From Clostridiales bacterium (GTDB lineage Bacteria > Bacillota > Clostridia > Oscillospirales > CAG-272), in NCBI GenBank assembly GCA_003523225.1, contig DPGK01000028.1, positions 10,321-53,269 of the forward strand: a stretch of DNA of 42,949 bases. The letters run 5' to 3'. The notes under the pieces are model-generated. The model did no database searches. It was not told where the DNA came from and was given only the letters and a program-made list of their open reading frames with translations. The translations under genes were made by a program, and so were the position numbers. Of the stretch, positions 17,116-25,781 are shown piece after piece. Each line of letters begins with the position of its first letter. Position 1 is the first letter of the stretch.

Positions 17116-17966
17116 TCGTGTGGGTTGGTTCCGGCGCCGGGAATCGATGCGGCATTTTCCGACTGTGCGGGAAGACGCGCGGGGCGGCGTTTTAACGGGT
17201 CGTATACAAAGCGGCGGCAGGAATGATCTCCGGCGACAACGCCGACCTTGTCGCAAAGCACTTCAGCGGCGGAGTCCTTAAGCTGACGCGCGTACTGACA
17301 TACACTGCAGCAGGGGTCTATTGCCGCGTCGTAATCTGCATCCGCCGGGCGGCGCAGCGAGGTTCTTTCCTCCCGGAGAATGCGGGAAGCCCCGGTGAGT
17401 GAAACGAAGCAGATGATTATATACACCGCCGCCGCCAGAAGGGCGGTAAGGTCAAGCCCGAAATCGGCGGACAGGCTTATTCCGAAGTATTCAAATGCTT
17501 TGCCGAGCGTTGGCGCGCTCACGGTTTTGACCGGAGAGGGAACGACGGCGTGCGCCATATAAGTCAGAAATCCCGAAAAGGCGGTAAATATCAGCGTGAA
17601 GACTAAGTTCATGACCCACAGACCGCGCATCATGGTCCGCGCGCCGCAGACAAGGGAAACAACGCCGAGGTACAGAACCCCCAGCGTCAGCGCGGCGAGA
17701 AAGCCGACGACCTCGGGCTGACTCACCGAAAGCACAAGACCTGCGCGCTCAAGCAGCGGGAGCAGCGACTTCTGCGGTTCGCAGAGCAGAAAAATGCAGA
17801 GGGCGGAGTATATCGGCATTGAGATGAAATACACAAGTATTTTTCTGACCGTGCCTGCCCGTCTCAGTCCGCAGAAGACGGCAAGCGCCGCCAGTACCGG
17901 GAATATAACGGCGCACGCAAGTGTATAAAAGGAATACGCGGCGCCTATCATTTCAAACAGATTCAT
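17112..17966 (-). CDS. Polytopic membrane protein with C-terminal four-cysteine motif
   Basis: 284 residues. About six hydrophobic segments occupy residues 1-195: AAYSFYTLACAVIFPVLA, then ILVYFISMPIYSALCIF, then VVGFLAALTLGVLYLGVVSL, then VMNLVFTLIFTAFSGFLTY, and LTALLAAAVYIIICFVSL. The soluble tail has the spaced cysteines CCSVCQYARQL, then VLCDKVGVVAGDHSCRRF, ending in VYDPLKRRP. This CxxC-C-C-YDPLKR module recurs in small clostridial proteins of unknown role and looks metal binding. The tail is basic. It is co-translated with the glycosyltransferase, so it may be its membrane partner in polysaccharide assembly; that is inference. Confidence 0.75.
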   Translation of the reverse strand: MNLFEMIGAAYSFYTLACAVIFPVLAALAVFCGLRRAGTVRKILVYFISMPIYSALCIFLLCEPQKSLLPLLERAGLVLSVSQPEVVGFLAALTLGVLYLGVVSLVCGARTMMRGLWVMNLVFTLIFTAFSGFLTYMAHAVVPSPVKTVSAPTLGKAFEYFGISLSADFGLDLTALLAAAVYIIICFVSLTGASRILREERTSLRRPADADYDAAIDPCCSVCQYARQLKDSAAEVLCDKVGVVAGDHSCRRFVYDPLKRRPARLPAQSENAASIPGAGTNPHE

Positions 17967-18003
17967 TTATTCACCTGCTTTATTATTCAGTGATTATGAG
18001 TTA

Positions 18004-18032
18004 ATTATAACAGATACGACGCACTCTGTCAA
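18004..18032 (-). promoter_or_regulatory. Promoter of the membrane protein-glycosyltransferase pair
   Basis: On the minus strand TTGACA (18032-18027) and TATAAT (18009-18004), both perfect, 17-bp spacer. Confidence 0.85.
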
Positions 18033-18077
18033 GCGCCGACGGCAAAATGCGGGCTGCGGTAGAATTTTTTTCGATTC

Positions 18078-18106
18078 TTGACAATACGGCTTGCTTGTGT
18101 TATTAT
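18078..18106 (+). promoter_or_regulatory. Promoter of the sialidase-like gene
   Basis: TTGACA (18078-18083) and TATTAT (18101-18106), 17-bp spacer, about 30 bases before the start codon. Divergent from the minus-strand promoter about 45 bp away. Confidence 0.8.
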
Positions 18107-18137
18107 TTATAAAAACACGTACAAAGGAGCACATCTG

Positions 18138-19508
18138 ATGAAAACGCCAACCTGCTGGAACAGCAGTCACTGTATACCCCTGTATCAGACCGAACGCGCA
18201 GCCGCACCCTACATCTGCCGTATTGCGCCGTCGGCTGCCGGGTTTGCATTTGATTTCATTGACAGCGAAGCCAAAGACGCTTCCTATCGCCTTATCTGGC
18301 GCTTGCGCGACGGAGAGGAGGAGCATTCAGTTCCGCTTTGCGGTCACTCCGGTTCTTTGGACGGGCTTGATGACGATACTGACTATGCCTTCCGCGTTGA
18401 ACGCAGTGACGGAGTTTCGTCAACCGAAAGGCTGGTGCGCACCGGGGAAGTGCCGGGGATCATTGTGAACTATCTGCATCCCGACGACCCGGAATATGAA
18501 TTTTCCGGGCGTTACCTCTGCTCGCCATCGCTACTAAAGCTCCCGGACGGAAGCCTGCTTGCGTCAATGGACCTGTACGCCGGAGGCGCGCCGCAGAATC
18601 TGACTCTTATCTACGTCTCGCACGATGGGGGCAGAACATGGTCGCACCTGACTGAGCTGTTCCCGTGCTTCTGGGGCAAGCTTTTTCTGTGCGGCGGCAA
18701 GCTGTATATGATAGGCTGTTCAACCGAATACGGGGACGTGCTTATAGGACGCTCGGATGACGGAGGTGCAAGCTGGACTGCTCCCACCGTGCTTTTGCGC
18801 GGATTCTGTCACTGCAAGGAGGTCGGTTGGCATCGCGCTCCCATGCCGGTGCTGATCTCAAACGGACGTGTGATGACGGATGTGCAGTACGGCGCATGGT
18901 CGCAGAAGGTGTTCTGCGACGCGGTGCTTTCAGCGCCATCCGACAGCGACCTGCTTGACGCTTCAAGCTGGGTATGCACAGAGCTTTGGGATGCGCGCAA
19001 GCATATTGACCCGCTTCCCGAGCGCATATGGGGCGGAATTGAGGGCAATGTGATCGAAGCGCCGGACGGCGGCATTGTGGATCTTCTACGTTTTTCAAAC
19101 AAAAGCGCGTTGATCCTGCGGTATGACGCGAAAGAGCCTGAAAAAGCGCTGACGCTTGACTGTGTCATTGATTTTCCCGCGACGGCGTCAAAGTTTGACG
19201 TCTTATACGACAGCGTTTCGGGAAAATATCTGTCCATTGTAAGCTGGGCGCTGGACGAGCCGCGCACGGTGCGCAATCTGCTCTCCTTTATCTGCTCCGA
19301 CGACCTGATACACTGGAAGCTCTGCCGGCATCTGATAGATTACAGGAACGACGACCCGAAAAAGACAGGATTGCAGTATGTTGATTTCCTCATTGACGGC
19401 GAGGATATACTTTATCTTACGCGCACCGCTCTTAATCAGCCGCACAGCTTTCACGATTCAAACTATATAACCTTTCACAGTATTGAGAATTTCCGCAGCT
19501 TGCTGTAA
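18138..19508 (+). CDS. Sialidase-like beta-propeller protein
   Basis: 456 residues from the ATG at 18138 (AAAGGAG at 18122-18128). Residues about 20-95 look like a fibronectin type III-like domain, followed by a sialidase-superfamily propeller with two clear Asp-box (BNR) repeats, VSHDGGRTW and SDDGGASW. SPSLLKLPDGSLLASMDLYA marks the first blade. There is no signal peptide, so the protein is predicted to be cytoplasmic. Glycoside hydrolysis of a host-type or dietary glycan is plausible from the fold, but the catalytic residues cannot be assigned confidently by eye. It stands alone between divergent promoter and terminator. Confidence 0.75.
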   Translation: MKTPTCWNSSHCIPLYQTERAAAPYICRIAPSAAGFAFDFIDSEAKDASYRLIWRLRDGEEEHSVPLCGHSGSLDGLDDDTDYAFRVERSDGVSSTERLVRTGEVPGIIVNYLHPDDPEYEFSGRYLCSPSLLKLPDGSLLASMDLYAGGAPQNLTLIYVSHDGGRTWSHLTELFPCFWGKLFLCGGKLYMIGCSTEYGDVLIGRSDDGGASWTAPTVLLRGFCHCKEVGWHRAPMPVLISNGRVMTDVQYGAWSQKVFCDAVLSAPSDSDLLDASSWVCTELWDARKHIDPLPERIWGGIEGNVIEAPDGGIVDLLRFSNKSALILRYDAKEPEKALTLDCVIDFPATASKFDVLYDSVSGKYLSIVSWALDEPRTVRNLLSFICSDDLIHWKLCRHLIDYRNDDPKKTGLQYVDFLIDGEDILYLTRTALNQPHSFHDSNYITFHSIENFRSLL

Positions 19509-19538
19509 TGCCTGCGTAAAACCGCTTTGGCTGAGCCG

Positions 19539-19627
19539 CACCGGGTGCAGACCCGGTGTCAGATAACTCCGAGCTGACAAATGAAATCCCCCCGGACTGA
19601 CGCGGCAAAGCGCGGAAGTCCGGGGGG
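19539..19627. terminator. Two strong hairpins between convergent genes
   Basis: First hairpin: CACCGGGT (19539-19546), loop GCAG, ACCCGGTG (19551-19558). Second: CCCCCCGGACT (19588-19598) with AGTCCGGGGGG (19617-19627). The second is placed to end both the sialidase-like gene and the minus-strand redox operon. T runs are poor on both sides. Confidence 0.7.
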
Positions 19628-19637
19628 TAATGCGGAA

Positions 19638-19982
19638 TTACATATCTCTTGTTACAACAAAATTAACGCCTGTCCCGAGCACGTTTTCAATTACCGTGTC
19701 GCCTGTTCTTACGGGAGAGGAAAGCTCCACTCCGTCAAGCAGAGCCATTGCATCGGAGATCAGGCTCTTGGGTATCGCCCCGGCGGTTTTGACCGGGCAA
19801 CGCGAATACGCCGCGCCGCTTATCCGGACGGTTGAGGTAATTACGCGGGTGGGGGCGGTAAGCTCCCGCCGCCCGTATTCTGCGCCGCGCGGGCAGGAGT
19901 TGCCGCTTACCTCAAAGCCGTTTTCATCGTCTACCGAAAGGCGGCAGCCGCGAGGGCAGACAATACAAACAAGTTCCTTCAT
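19638..19982 (-). CDS. DUF1667 protein, cysteine-rich redox partner
   Basis: 114 residues starting with MKELVCIVCPRGCRLSVD, which is the typical start of this family; the frame extends 11 codons further upstream without a better site. Cysteines are arranged C-x2-C-x3-C near the N-terminus plus NSCPRG at about residue 30, suggesting an iron-sulfur or metal site. Downstream of two flavin oxidoreductases on the same strand. The trio GlpA-like dehydrogenase, NAD/FAD oxidoreductase and DUF1667 occurs in anaerobes such as Thermotoga and clostridia, often near glycerol genes. The exact role of DUF1667 is not established. Confidence 0.88.
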   Translation of the reverse strand: MKELVCIVCPRGCRLSVDDENGFEVSGNSCPRGAEYGRRELTAPTRVITSTVRISGAAYSRCPVKTAGAIPKSLISDAMALLDGVELSSPVRTGDTVIENVLGTGVNFVVTRDM

Positions 19983-20077
19983 TATTTGACCGTCGCTTTC
20001 GTTTTGCGAAAGCATCCTTTCAATGTTTTGTGCTGAGCGTGACCGTTTTTTCAGGATCTGTGTCGTGAGAGTCTTTT

Positions 20078-21334
20078 TCAGACTTCATCCGAAACGCTTA
20101 CGGTCAGACTGTTGCCCGCCGACTCAAGCAGCTTGGGGAGCAGGGAGATCTTCTCCATCTCGCCGGGCGCCATTCTGGCACGCATGAAGCTGGCAATCAC
20201 GCGGTCGCCGGAGGTGACTGTAATGCGGGAAGCGCCGCGCGGGCGATTGGTGCGGAAGAATATTTCCGCTGTGGGAGAAACATTGTCCGGGCGCAGCTTC
20301 TGCGGCACGGTGTAGTTGACTCCCTCGCCGGGGATAATGTCAAGCGTTCTGCCGGTCGCGCGCCGTCCCAGCGCGTATGCTGCGGCTGCCGCACCCGCCT
20401 TCATGCTTTCGGCGGTCACGAAGTCCACAAGATCATGCACGTGCACCACATTTCCGCAGGCGAAGATACCTTCGCACATGGTCTGCATATTCTCATATAC
20501 CGCCGGACCGTTCGTGCGGCGGTCTATCGGAATTTCTGCGCGGCGGGTCAGCTCGTTTTCGGGGATAAGCCCGACCGACAGCAGGACCGTGTCGCATTCA
20601 ATTTCAAATTCGGTACCGGGTATTGGGGTAAATCCGTCCACCTTGGATATTACGACCTTTTCCACTCTTTCACGTCCGACAATTCCGGTGATGGTGTGGG
20701 AAAGATAAAGGGGAATGCCGTAATCCTCAAGGCACTGTACGATATTGCGCGTAAGACCGTTTGAATACGGGCAAAGCTCCACGCACGCCAGCACCTTTGC
20801 GCCCTCAAGCGTCATGCGGCGCGCCATTATAAGCCCTATGTCGCCCGAGCCGAGAATTACTATCCTGCGCCCCGGCATATAGCCTTCCATATTTACATAT
20901 CTCTGTGCCGTGCCTGCGGTCATGACTCCGGCAGGGCGGTCCCCGGGGATGGCGATAGCTCCGCGTGTGCGCTCGCGGCAGCCCATTGCCAGCACTATCG
21001 CGCCTGCTGAATACTCACGGTATCCGTCGCGCGAGTTGAGGCATTTAACGCGACGGTCAGCGGTTACCTCAAGCACCATCGTGTCGGTAAGCACCTCGGT
21101 TTCCGTTTCCTTAAGCATTGCGGCAAACCGTCCGGCATATTCGGGTCCTGTCAGCTCCTCCTTGAAATGATGAAGGCCAAATCCGCTGTGAATGCACTGG
21201 TTAAGTATTCCGCCGACCTCACGGTCGCGCTCTATCAGAAGCACCGATGAGGCTCCGCCGCCGCAGGCGGCACATGCGGCTGCCATGCCGCCCGGACCTC
21301 CGCCGATAACAATAACGTCATAATGGTTTTTCAT
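20078..21334 (-). CDS. NAD(P)/FAD-dependent oxidoreductase
   Basis: 418 residues from the ATG at 21334, with AAAGGAG upstream; the ATG shares one base with the stop of the gene before it (TGATG). FAD-binding GGGPGGMAAACAACGGG at about residues 11-27, then LLIERDREVGGIL with the acidic end of strand 2. A second dinucleotide fold carries VILGSGDIGLIMARRM near residue 160, and the C-terminal FAD motif is CEGIFACGNVVHVHD. The protein resembles the small flavin subunit of HcnB/opine-dehydrogenase-like complexes. It probably passes electrons between NAD(P)H and the partner dehydrogenase. Confidence 0.9.
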   Translation of the reverse strand: MKNHYDVIVIGGGPGGMAAACAACGGGASSVLLIERDREVGGILNQCIHSGFGLHHFKEELTGPEYAGRFAAMLKETETEVLTDTMVLEVTADRRVKCLNSRDGYREYSAGAIVLAMGCRERTRGAIAIPGDRPAGVMTAGTAQRYVNMEGYMPGRRIVILGSGDIGLIMARRMTLEGAKVLACVELCPYSNGLTRNIVQCLEDYGIPLYLSHTITGIVGRERVEKVVISKVDGFTPIPGTEFEIECDTVLLSVGLIPENELTRRAEIPIDRRTNGPAVYENMQTMCEGIFACGNVVHVHDLVDFVTAESMKAGAAAAAYALGRRATGRTLDIIPGEGVNYTVPQKLRPDNVSPTAEIFFRTNRPRGASRITVTSGDRVIASFMRARMAPGEMEKISLLPKLLESAGNSLTVSVSDEV

Positions 21335-22785
21335 CAGTTGTCGGCTCCTTTCGTGCATCCGGTAAGTATGAACGATCCCTGAGAGTCAAGAGTAATTTCC
21401 GTCATCGGCACTCCCAGCTCGCGCGCAAGGATGGCGTGTACTCGCGGGGAGCAGAATCCGCCCTGACATCTTCCCATTCCGGCGCGGCAGCGGCGCTTTA
21501 TGGCGTCAACCGAGCGCGGAACTATCGGACGGTGTATCGCGTCAACTATTTCTCCCTCTGTAACCGTCTCGCAGCGGCAGACTATGCGTCCGTATGCCGG
21601 ATTTTCGGCAGCAACGCGCTGCTTTTCCTCCTCAGAAAGCTCCGCAAAGCGTATTACGGGCGGGCGTGTGTCCTTGAAATCCGCTCTTTCTTTCAGCTCC
21701 AGCCCCTGCTCTGCAAGAAGTCTTACTGCTTCCTCCCCTATTGCGGGGGCGGCGGAAAGTCCGGGGGAGCAAATGCCCGCAAGATTTATAAGCTGTGGGC
21801 AGGCAGGGGAGACGTCAATAATAAAATCCTTGTACTGTGTGGTCGGGCGAACTCCGGCATACTCATGGATCACCTCGCGGAAGTTTATGCCGGGGACTGA
21901 CTCAAGACCGCGCTTTTTAAGCATTGCAAGCGTTGCGCTGTCGGTCGCGGTGTTGTCGCCGTCCGACACCGGGGAGGCATCGGGACCAACAAGCAGATTC
22001 CCGTGAACGGTGGGGGTGACAAGTATACCCTTGAAGCCGTTCTCGTCGGGACAGCGGAAGATAACGGAACCGACGCGAGCGCCCTCGGATTTGTCAAGCA
22101 CATAATACTGACCGGCGTAGTTGGTCTGGGTTATGCGGTCGTCGCCGACCATGCGGCAGATATCCCCGGCAAAGCACCCGGCGGCGTTGACAATAAAGCG
22201 GGTCCTGAAGCTTCCTTTGTCGGTTATGACGGTAAGCGTACCGTCCTCATTCTTTTCTATCCCCGTGACAAGCTGCTCAAGCATAAGCTCCGTGCCGTTG
22301 AGTACAGCGGTCTCCGCCATTGCCGTAGCGTATTCCCACGGGTTGACTATTGCGGATTCATCGGAAAAAAGCGCGCCGACAACGTCAGGGTTCAGCGACG
22401 GCTCAACGGCAAGCGCCTCCTCGCGTGAGAGTATTCTGACACTTACGCCGTTGGCGATACCTCTTTCGTAAAGCCTGTGAATCTCATTCATATCCCGCTC
22501 ATTGAAAGCGATCACAAGAGAGGGCATGGGTCGGTACTCAATGTCAAGGCGGCGGCAGATGTCTCTTGCCATAGATATTCCGCGCCTGTTGAGGCGAGCC
22601 ATCAGAGATCCGGGAGCCGGGTCGTATCCGGCGTGCAGAATTGCGCTGTTTGCCTTTGTTGTGCCGTTGGCGACGTCATTGGAGCGTTCAAGTATACCTG
22701 TTTTAAGGTCATAGCGCGCAAGCATATATGCTGCCGCGGCTCCGCTGATGCCGCACCCGATGATTAAAACATCGTAATCGTACAT
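21334..22785 (-). CDS. GlpA-like FAD-dependent dehydrogenase with BFD-type iron-sulfur domain
   Basis: 483 residues starting at the ATG at 22785, with AAAGGA nine bases upstream. FAD motif MYDYDVLIIGCGISGAAAAY at the N-terminus, then the DAO-fold core with TTKANSAILHAGYDP at about 44-58. After about residue 385 a BFD-like [2Fe-2S] domain follows: IVCRCETVTEGEIVDAIHRP, then CRAGMGRCQGGFCSP. Anaerobic glycerol-3-phosphate dehydrogenase is the closest named relative, but there is no glycerol kinase or facilitator in this window, so the substrate is open. It is the first gene of a three-gene operon with its own promoter. Confidence 0.88.
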   Translation of the reverse strand: MYDYDVLIIGCGISGAAAAYMLARYDLKTGILERSNDVANGTTKANSAILHAGYDPAPGSLMARLNRRGISMARDICRRLDIEYRPMPSLVIAFNERDMNEIHRLYERGIANGVSVRILSREEALAVEPSLNPDVVGALFSDESAIVNPWEYATAMAETAVLNGTELMLEQLVTGIEKNEDGTLTVITDKGSFRTRFIVNAAGCFAGDICRMVGDDRITQTNYAGQYYVLDKSEGARVGSVIFRCPDENGFKGILVTPTVHGNLLVGPDASPVSDGDNTATDSATLAMLKKRGLESVPGINFREVIHEYAGVRPTTQYKDFIIDVSPACPQLINLAGICSPGLSAAPAIGEEAVRLLAEQGLELKERADFKDTRPPVIRFAELSEEEKQRVAAENPAYGRIVCRCETVTEGEIVDAIHRPIVPRSVDAIKRRCRAGMGRCQGGFCSPRVHAILARELGVPMTEITLDSQGSFILTGCTKGADN

Positions 22786-22846
22786 AAGTGCATATCCTTT
22801 CTGTGTACCGGCGATACTCCGCCAGTCATGTGGGTCTGACATTGAT

Positions 22847-22875
22847 ATCTTAGCATAAAGAGGTGACGTTGTCAA
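22847..22875 (-). promoter_or_regulatory. Promoter of the redox operon
   Basis: On the minus strand TTGACA (22875-22870) and TAAGAT (22852-22847), 17-bp spacer, about 60 bases before the start codon. Confidence 0.75.
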
Positions 22876-23190
22876 CATGTTTTGTCGCATTGAACAAAAA
22901 ATATGTCACAAAGAATTAAAGAATCAGAAAAGATTGATAAAAAATTCACACGGTATTTGACGTGAGCGACAGACGATATGCCGAAGCCGCGCTTCGTTGC
23001 TCTGGGTCGGGACATCGATAATAAATATGATTTTAATAAAAATAATAGTATTTTTATTTACTTGCAGGCGGTAAAATGATAAAATGCTGATGATATGATA
23101 TCGGAATAAGGATCGCCGGAGAATAAAACGGTGCTGACGTAAGAAGAAAAATTCTGTTCGGCAGTTCCTTTTCGGCGGAAAGGGGAAAAA
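22876..23190. other. Intergenic region before the sulfatase
   Basis: No gene seen. It contains AATAAAAATA-ATAG-TATTTTTATT, a perfect AT-only palindrome at 23035-23058. A weak plus-strand promoter, TTTACT (23057-23062) and TAAAAT (23080-23085) with spacer 17, partly overlaps it. GGAAAGGGG precedes the sulfatase start. Confidence 0.4.
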
Positions 23191-24525
23191 ATGAATTTCA
23201 TCTACATTCACACGCATGACAGTGGGCGGTATATGCAGCCTTACGGTATTTCCGCCGACAACCCGAACCTTATGAGACTTGCGCGGGAGAGCTTTATGTT
23301 CCACCAGGCGCACAGCACAGCGCCGACCTGCTCCTGCAGCCGCACCGGACTGCTGACCGGAATGGCGCCGCATTCAAGCGGAATGTTCGGTCTTTCGCAC
23401 CGCGGCTTTGAAACCAACGATTTTCACAAGCATCTTTCGTATTTTCTTCACGACCACGGCTACTACACTGTTCTTTGCGGAGTTCAGCACGAGGCAAAAG
23501 ATCCGGCAGCTCTTTGCTATGACGAGAGGTTTTCATCGCGTGAGAAAAGCTCGCGCGTGCGCGACGGACGGGCGCTCGAACACGCGCTTGACTTCCTTCG
23601 CAGCGGGCGTAACGAGGGTAAGCCCTTTTTCCTTTCTTTCGGTATGTTCAGCACGCATCTTGTGTATGAGGAAGCTACCGACATAGAGGAGGACTTCATA
23701 GCGACCCCGTTTCCCGTCGTGAACACCAAGGAAACGCGCCATGATTTTGCAAATTACCTGACAAGTCTTAGGGTAGTTGACGATTGCGTGGGCGCGATAC
23801 TTGACGAGCTGGAGGCGCAGAGGCTTGACAGGGATACCGTAATACTGTTTACCACCGACCACGGCATTTCCTTCCCGGAAATGAAAAGCACCCTGAAGGA
23901 CACCGGCACGGGAGTTGCCATGTTCATACGCCACCCGGACATCGGCCGCGGTGCGTCGGATGCAATGGTCTCGCACCTTGACGTTTACCCCACCGTGTGC
24001 GATATGCTCGGACTTGAACATCCGGACTGGCTTCAGGGCAAGTCGCTCATGCCTCTGATGCGCGGTGATGTGGAAAAGGTTCACGACTATGTTTTCTCCG
24101 AAATGACATATCATGCGGCGTACGAGCCCATGCGCGCGGTTCGCACCGACAGACTCAAACTGATAAAGTTTTACGACCGGCTTGAAAAGCCGATAGTGAA
24201 TATTGGCGAGCACGCGGCAAAGGATGCTTATCTGACCTCAAAGCTGCCGTACATTCCGCGCGACAGGGTATGTCTTTACGATCTTGTTGCCGACCCGGCA
24301 GAACGCATAAATCTTGCCTCGCGTCCGGAATATGCGGATGACCTGCGGGAGCTTTCTGCGGTGCTTGACAAATGGATGCGTGACACGAACGATCCTCTTA
24401 TTGACGGACCGATACCGCTTCGACCGGGACAGGTCGCCAACAGAACCGATTCCGCCACTCCGTTTGACCCGGTGTATGACTGGCAGGGCAACAGGGTAGA
24501 AAAGCTGCGCGATAAGAAAAAATGA
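23191..24525 (+). CDS. Type I sulfatase, sulfamidase-like
   Basis: Formylglycine sulfatase, 444 residues. Metal-binding start IYIHTHDSGRYMQPYG and the activation motif TCSCSRTGLLTG, in which Cys47 is the residue to be converted to formylglycine and Arg51 the conserved partner; the usual proline of C-x-P-S-R is a cysteine (Cys49). The following PHSSGMFGLSHRGFETND resembles N-sulfoglucosamine sulfohydrolases and their bacterial relatives. TTDHGISFPEMKSTLKD near residue 228 is the second metal and active-site block. No signal peptide, so the substrate would be hydrolysed inside the cell. It is coupled by an ATGA overlap to its probable maturase. Confidence 0.9.
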   Translation: MNFIYIHTHDSGRYMQPYGISADNPNLMRLARESFMFHQAHSTAPTCSCSRTGLLTGMAPHSSGMFGLSHRGFETNDFHKHLSYFLHDHGYYTVLCGVQHEAKDPAALCYDERFSSREKSSRVRDGRALEHALDFLRSGRNEGKPFFLSFGMFSTHLVYEEATDIEEDFIATPFPVVNTKETRHDFANYLTSLRVVDDCVGAILDELEAQRLDRDTVILFTTDHGISFPEMKSTLKDTGTGVAMFIRHPDIGRGASDAMVSHLDVYPTVCDMLGLEHPDWLQGKSLMPLMRGDVEKVHDYVFSEMTYHAAYEPMRAVRTDRLKLIKFYDRLEKPIVNIGEHAAKDAYLTSKLPYIPRDRVCLYDLVADPAERINLASRPEYADDLRELSAVLDKWMRDTNDPLIDGPIPLRPGQVANRTDSATPFDPVYDWQGNRVEKLRDKKK

Positions 24526-25532
24526 ATATAATGATAAAGCCCGTATCGGGGCGGTGCAATCTCGGCTGCCGGTACTGCTTTTACAAGGAGGGGCATGAGA
24601 CTGCTGCGCCCATGTCCGCCTCGGACGCCTGCCATGTGCTTGACAGTCTTGCTCCGTATCTGAGGTGCGGTTATCCGCTCGTCTTTCAGGGCGGCGAGCC
24701 GCTGCTTGCAGGATATGATTTTTTTGCTGCCGTGATCGGGCATCTTTCAAAGCTGGGTTACGCGGGGCAGGTCTCGGTGCAGACCAACGGCACGCTTATC
24801 GACGACAGGATGGCAGCTCTTTTTGCGGAAAACGGGGTGCTGGTCGGGGTCTCGCTTGACGGAGACGAGCTGTCTCACAGCGTTTACCGCGAGGATTTTG
24901 CGGGAGTGATGCGGGGCATCGGACATCTTGAAAAGGCGGGCTGTGATTTTAATATCCTTACAGTCGTTACCGACGAGACAGCGGCGAGGATCGGGCAGAT
25001 CTACGAATTTTACCGCCGCGAGGGCTTTGACTATCAGCAGTACATCCCTTGCATCGGGGCAAGGCGGCTGTCCGATGCGGCTTACGGCGAGTTTCTTGTG
25101 CGTCTTTTCCGCTTGTGGCGGGACGATATTGCCGTCGGGCGGCGTGTTTACATACGGTTGTTTGAAAATATCCGCATGATCTTGTCGGGCGCGTATCCCG
25201 AGGACTGCGGCGCCGCCGGGGTATGCACGCCTCAGCTGCTGATAGAAGCGGACGGGAGCGTTTATCCGTGCGATTTTTATGTAAAAGAGGAGCTGAAGCT
25301 CGGAAATATTCTGACCGACAGCGTTGAGGATATCCTGAATGCTCCGGCAGGGACGCGATTTACGGAATCGTCGTGGGAGCTGCCCGAACAGTGCTCGCGT
25401 TGCCGATTTATTGACCTTTGCCGCGGCGGATGCCGACGCTACCGCAACGACGACGGACTGTTTCTCTATTGCAACTCCTACCGTCGCTTTTTCCGGGAGT
25501 GCATAAAGGAATTTGAAGATATTGCGTATTAA
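24522..25532 (+). CDS. Radical SAM/SPASM anaerobic sulfatase-maturating enzyme
   Basis: 336 residues. Radical SAM motif C-N-L-G-C-R-Y-C at Cys12, Cys16 and Cys19, followed by YKEG; then LVFQGGEPLL and VSVQTNGTLIDD as in the family. The C-terminal SPASM region has CTPQLLIEADGSVYPCDFY and CSRCRFIDLCRGGCRRYR for auxiliary iron-sulfur clusters. It oxidises the active-site cysteine of the neighbouring sulfatase to formylglycine without oxygen; this role is inferred from the overlap with the sulfatase gene. At 336 residues it is somewhat shorter than the 370-400 of well-studied anSMEs. Confidence 0.92.
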   Translation: MNIMIKPVSGRCNLGCRYCFYKEGHETAAPMSASDACHVLDSLAPYLRCGYPLVFQGGEPLLAGYDFFAAVIGHLSKLGYAGQVSVQTNGTLIDDRMAALFAENGVLVGVSLDGDELSHSVYREDFAGVMRGIGHLEKAGCDFNILTVVTDETAARIGQIYEFYRREGFDYQQYIPCIGARRLSDAAYGEFLVRLFRLWRDDIAVGRRVYIRLFENIRMILSGAYPEDCGAAGVCTPQLLIEADGSVYPCDFYVKEELKLGNILTDSVEDILNAPAGTRFTESSWELPEQCSRCRFIDLCRGGCRRYRNDDGLFLYCNSYRRFFRECIKEFEDIAY

Positions 25533-25729
25533 GCGCTGAGGATCATTCTGATACAGTAATTTATATTCGCTTACTGCGCGCTATCTGCTGTAAAAAGTGC
25601 ATTGTGCTTCTGCCGTTTGTTATCGGAATACTGACCGGACTTTTGGCGGCATTTCTTATGAGGCATTCAAAAATACGCACGTCTGCGTTTCTCGTTTGTC
25701 CTTAACGGAGAAATCAGGGGTACAAAAAT
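25533..25729 (+). other. Gap after the maturase with a possible hydrophobic remnant
   Basis: A frame open from inside the maturase end reads CCKKCIVLLPFVIGILTGLL, then AAFLMRHSK, and stops at about 25705. It lacks a start codon with a ribosome binding site, so it is probably a remnant or chance. Confidence 0.25.
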
Positions 25730-25767
25730 ATCGGCAGAGAACTTGTTTTCTCTGCCGATTTGTGTTA
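25730..25767 (+). terminator. Terminator of the sulfatase operon
   Basis: ATCGGCAGAGAA (25730-25741), loop of six, TTCTCTGCCGAT (25748-25759), then a short T run. Confidence 0.8.
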
Positions 25768-25771
25768 TAAT
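25763..25771 (+). promoter_or_regulatory. Possible extended -10 promoter
   Basis: TGTTATAAT is an extended -10 element. The -35 position holds only TTGTTT within the terminator stem. It could drive transcription into the repeat island. Confidence 0.35.
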
Positions 25772-25781
25772 GAGACTATCG

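Noticed and set aside
16514..17281. Plus-strand ORF of 255 residues opposite the glycosyltransferase
   Set aside because: A Ser/Arg/Pro-rich shadow frame of a GC-rich gene; the minus-strand frame has full GT4 motifs.
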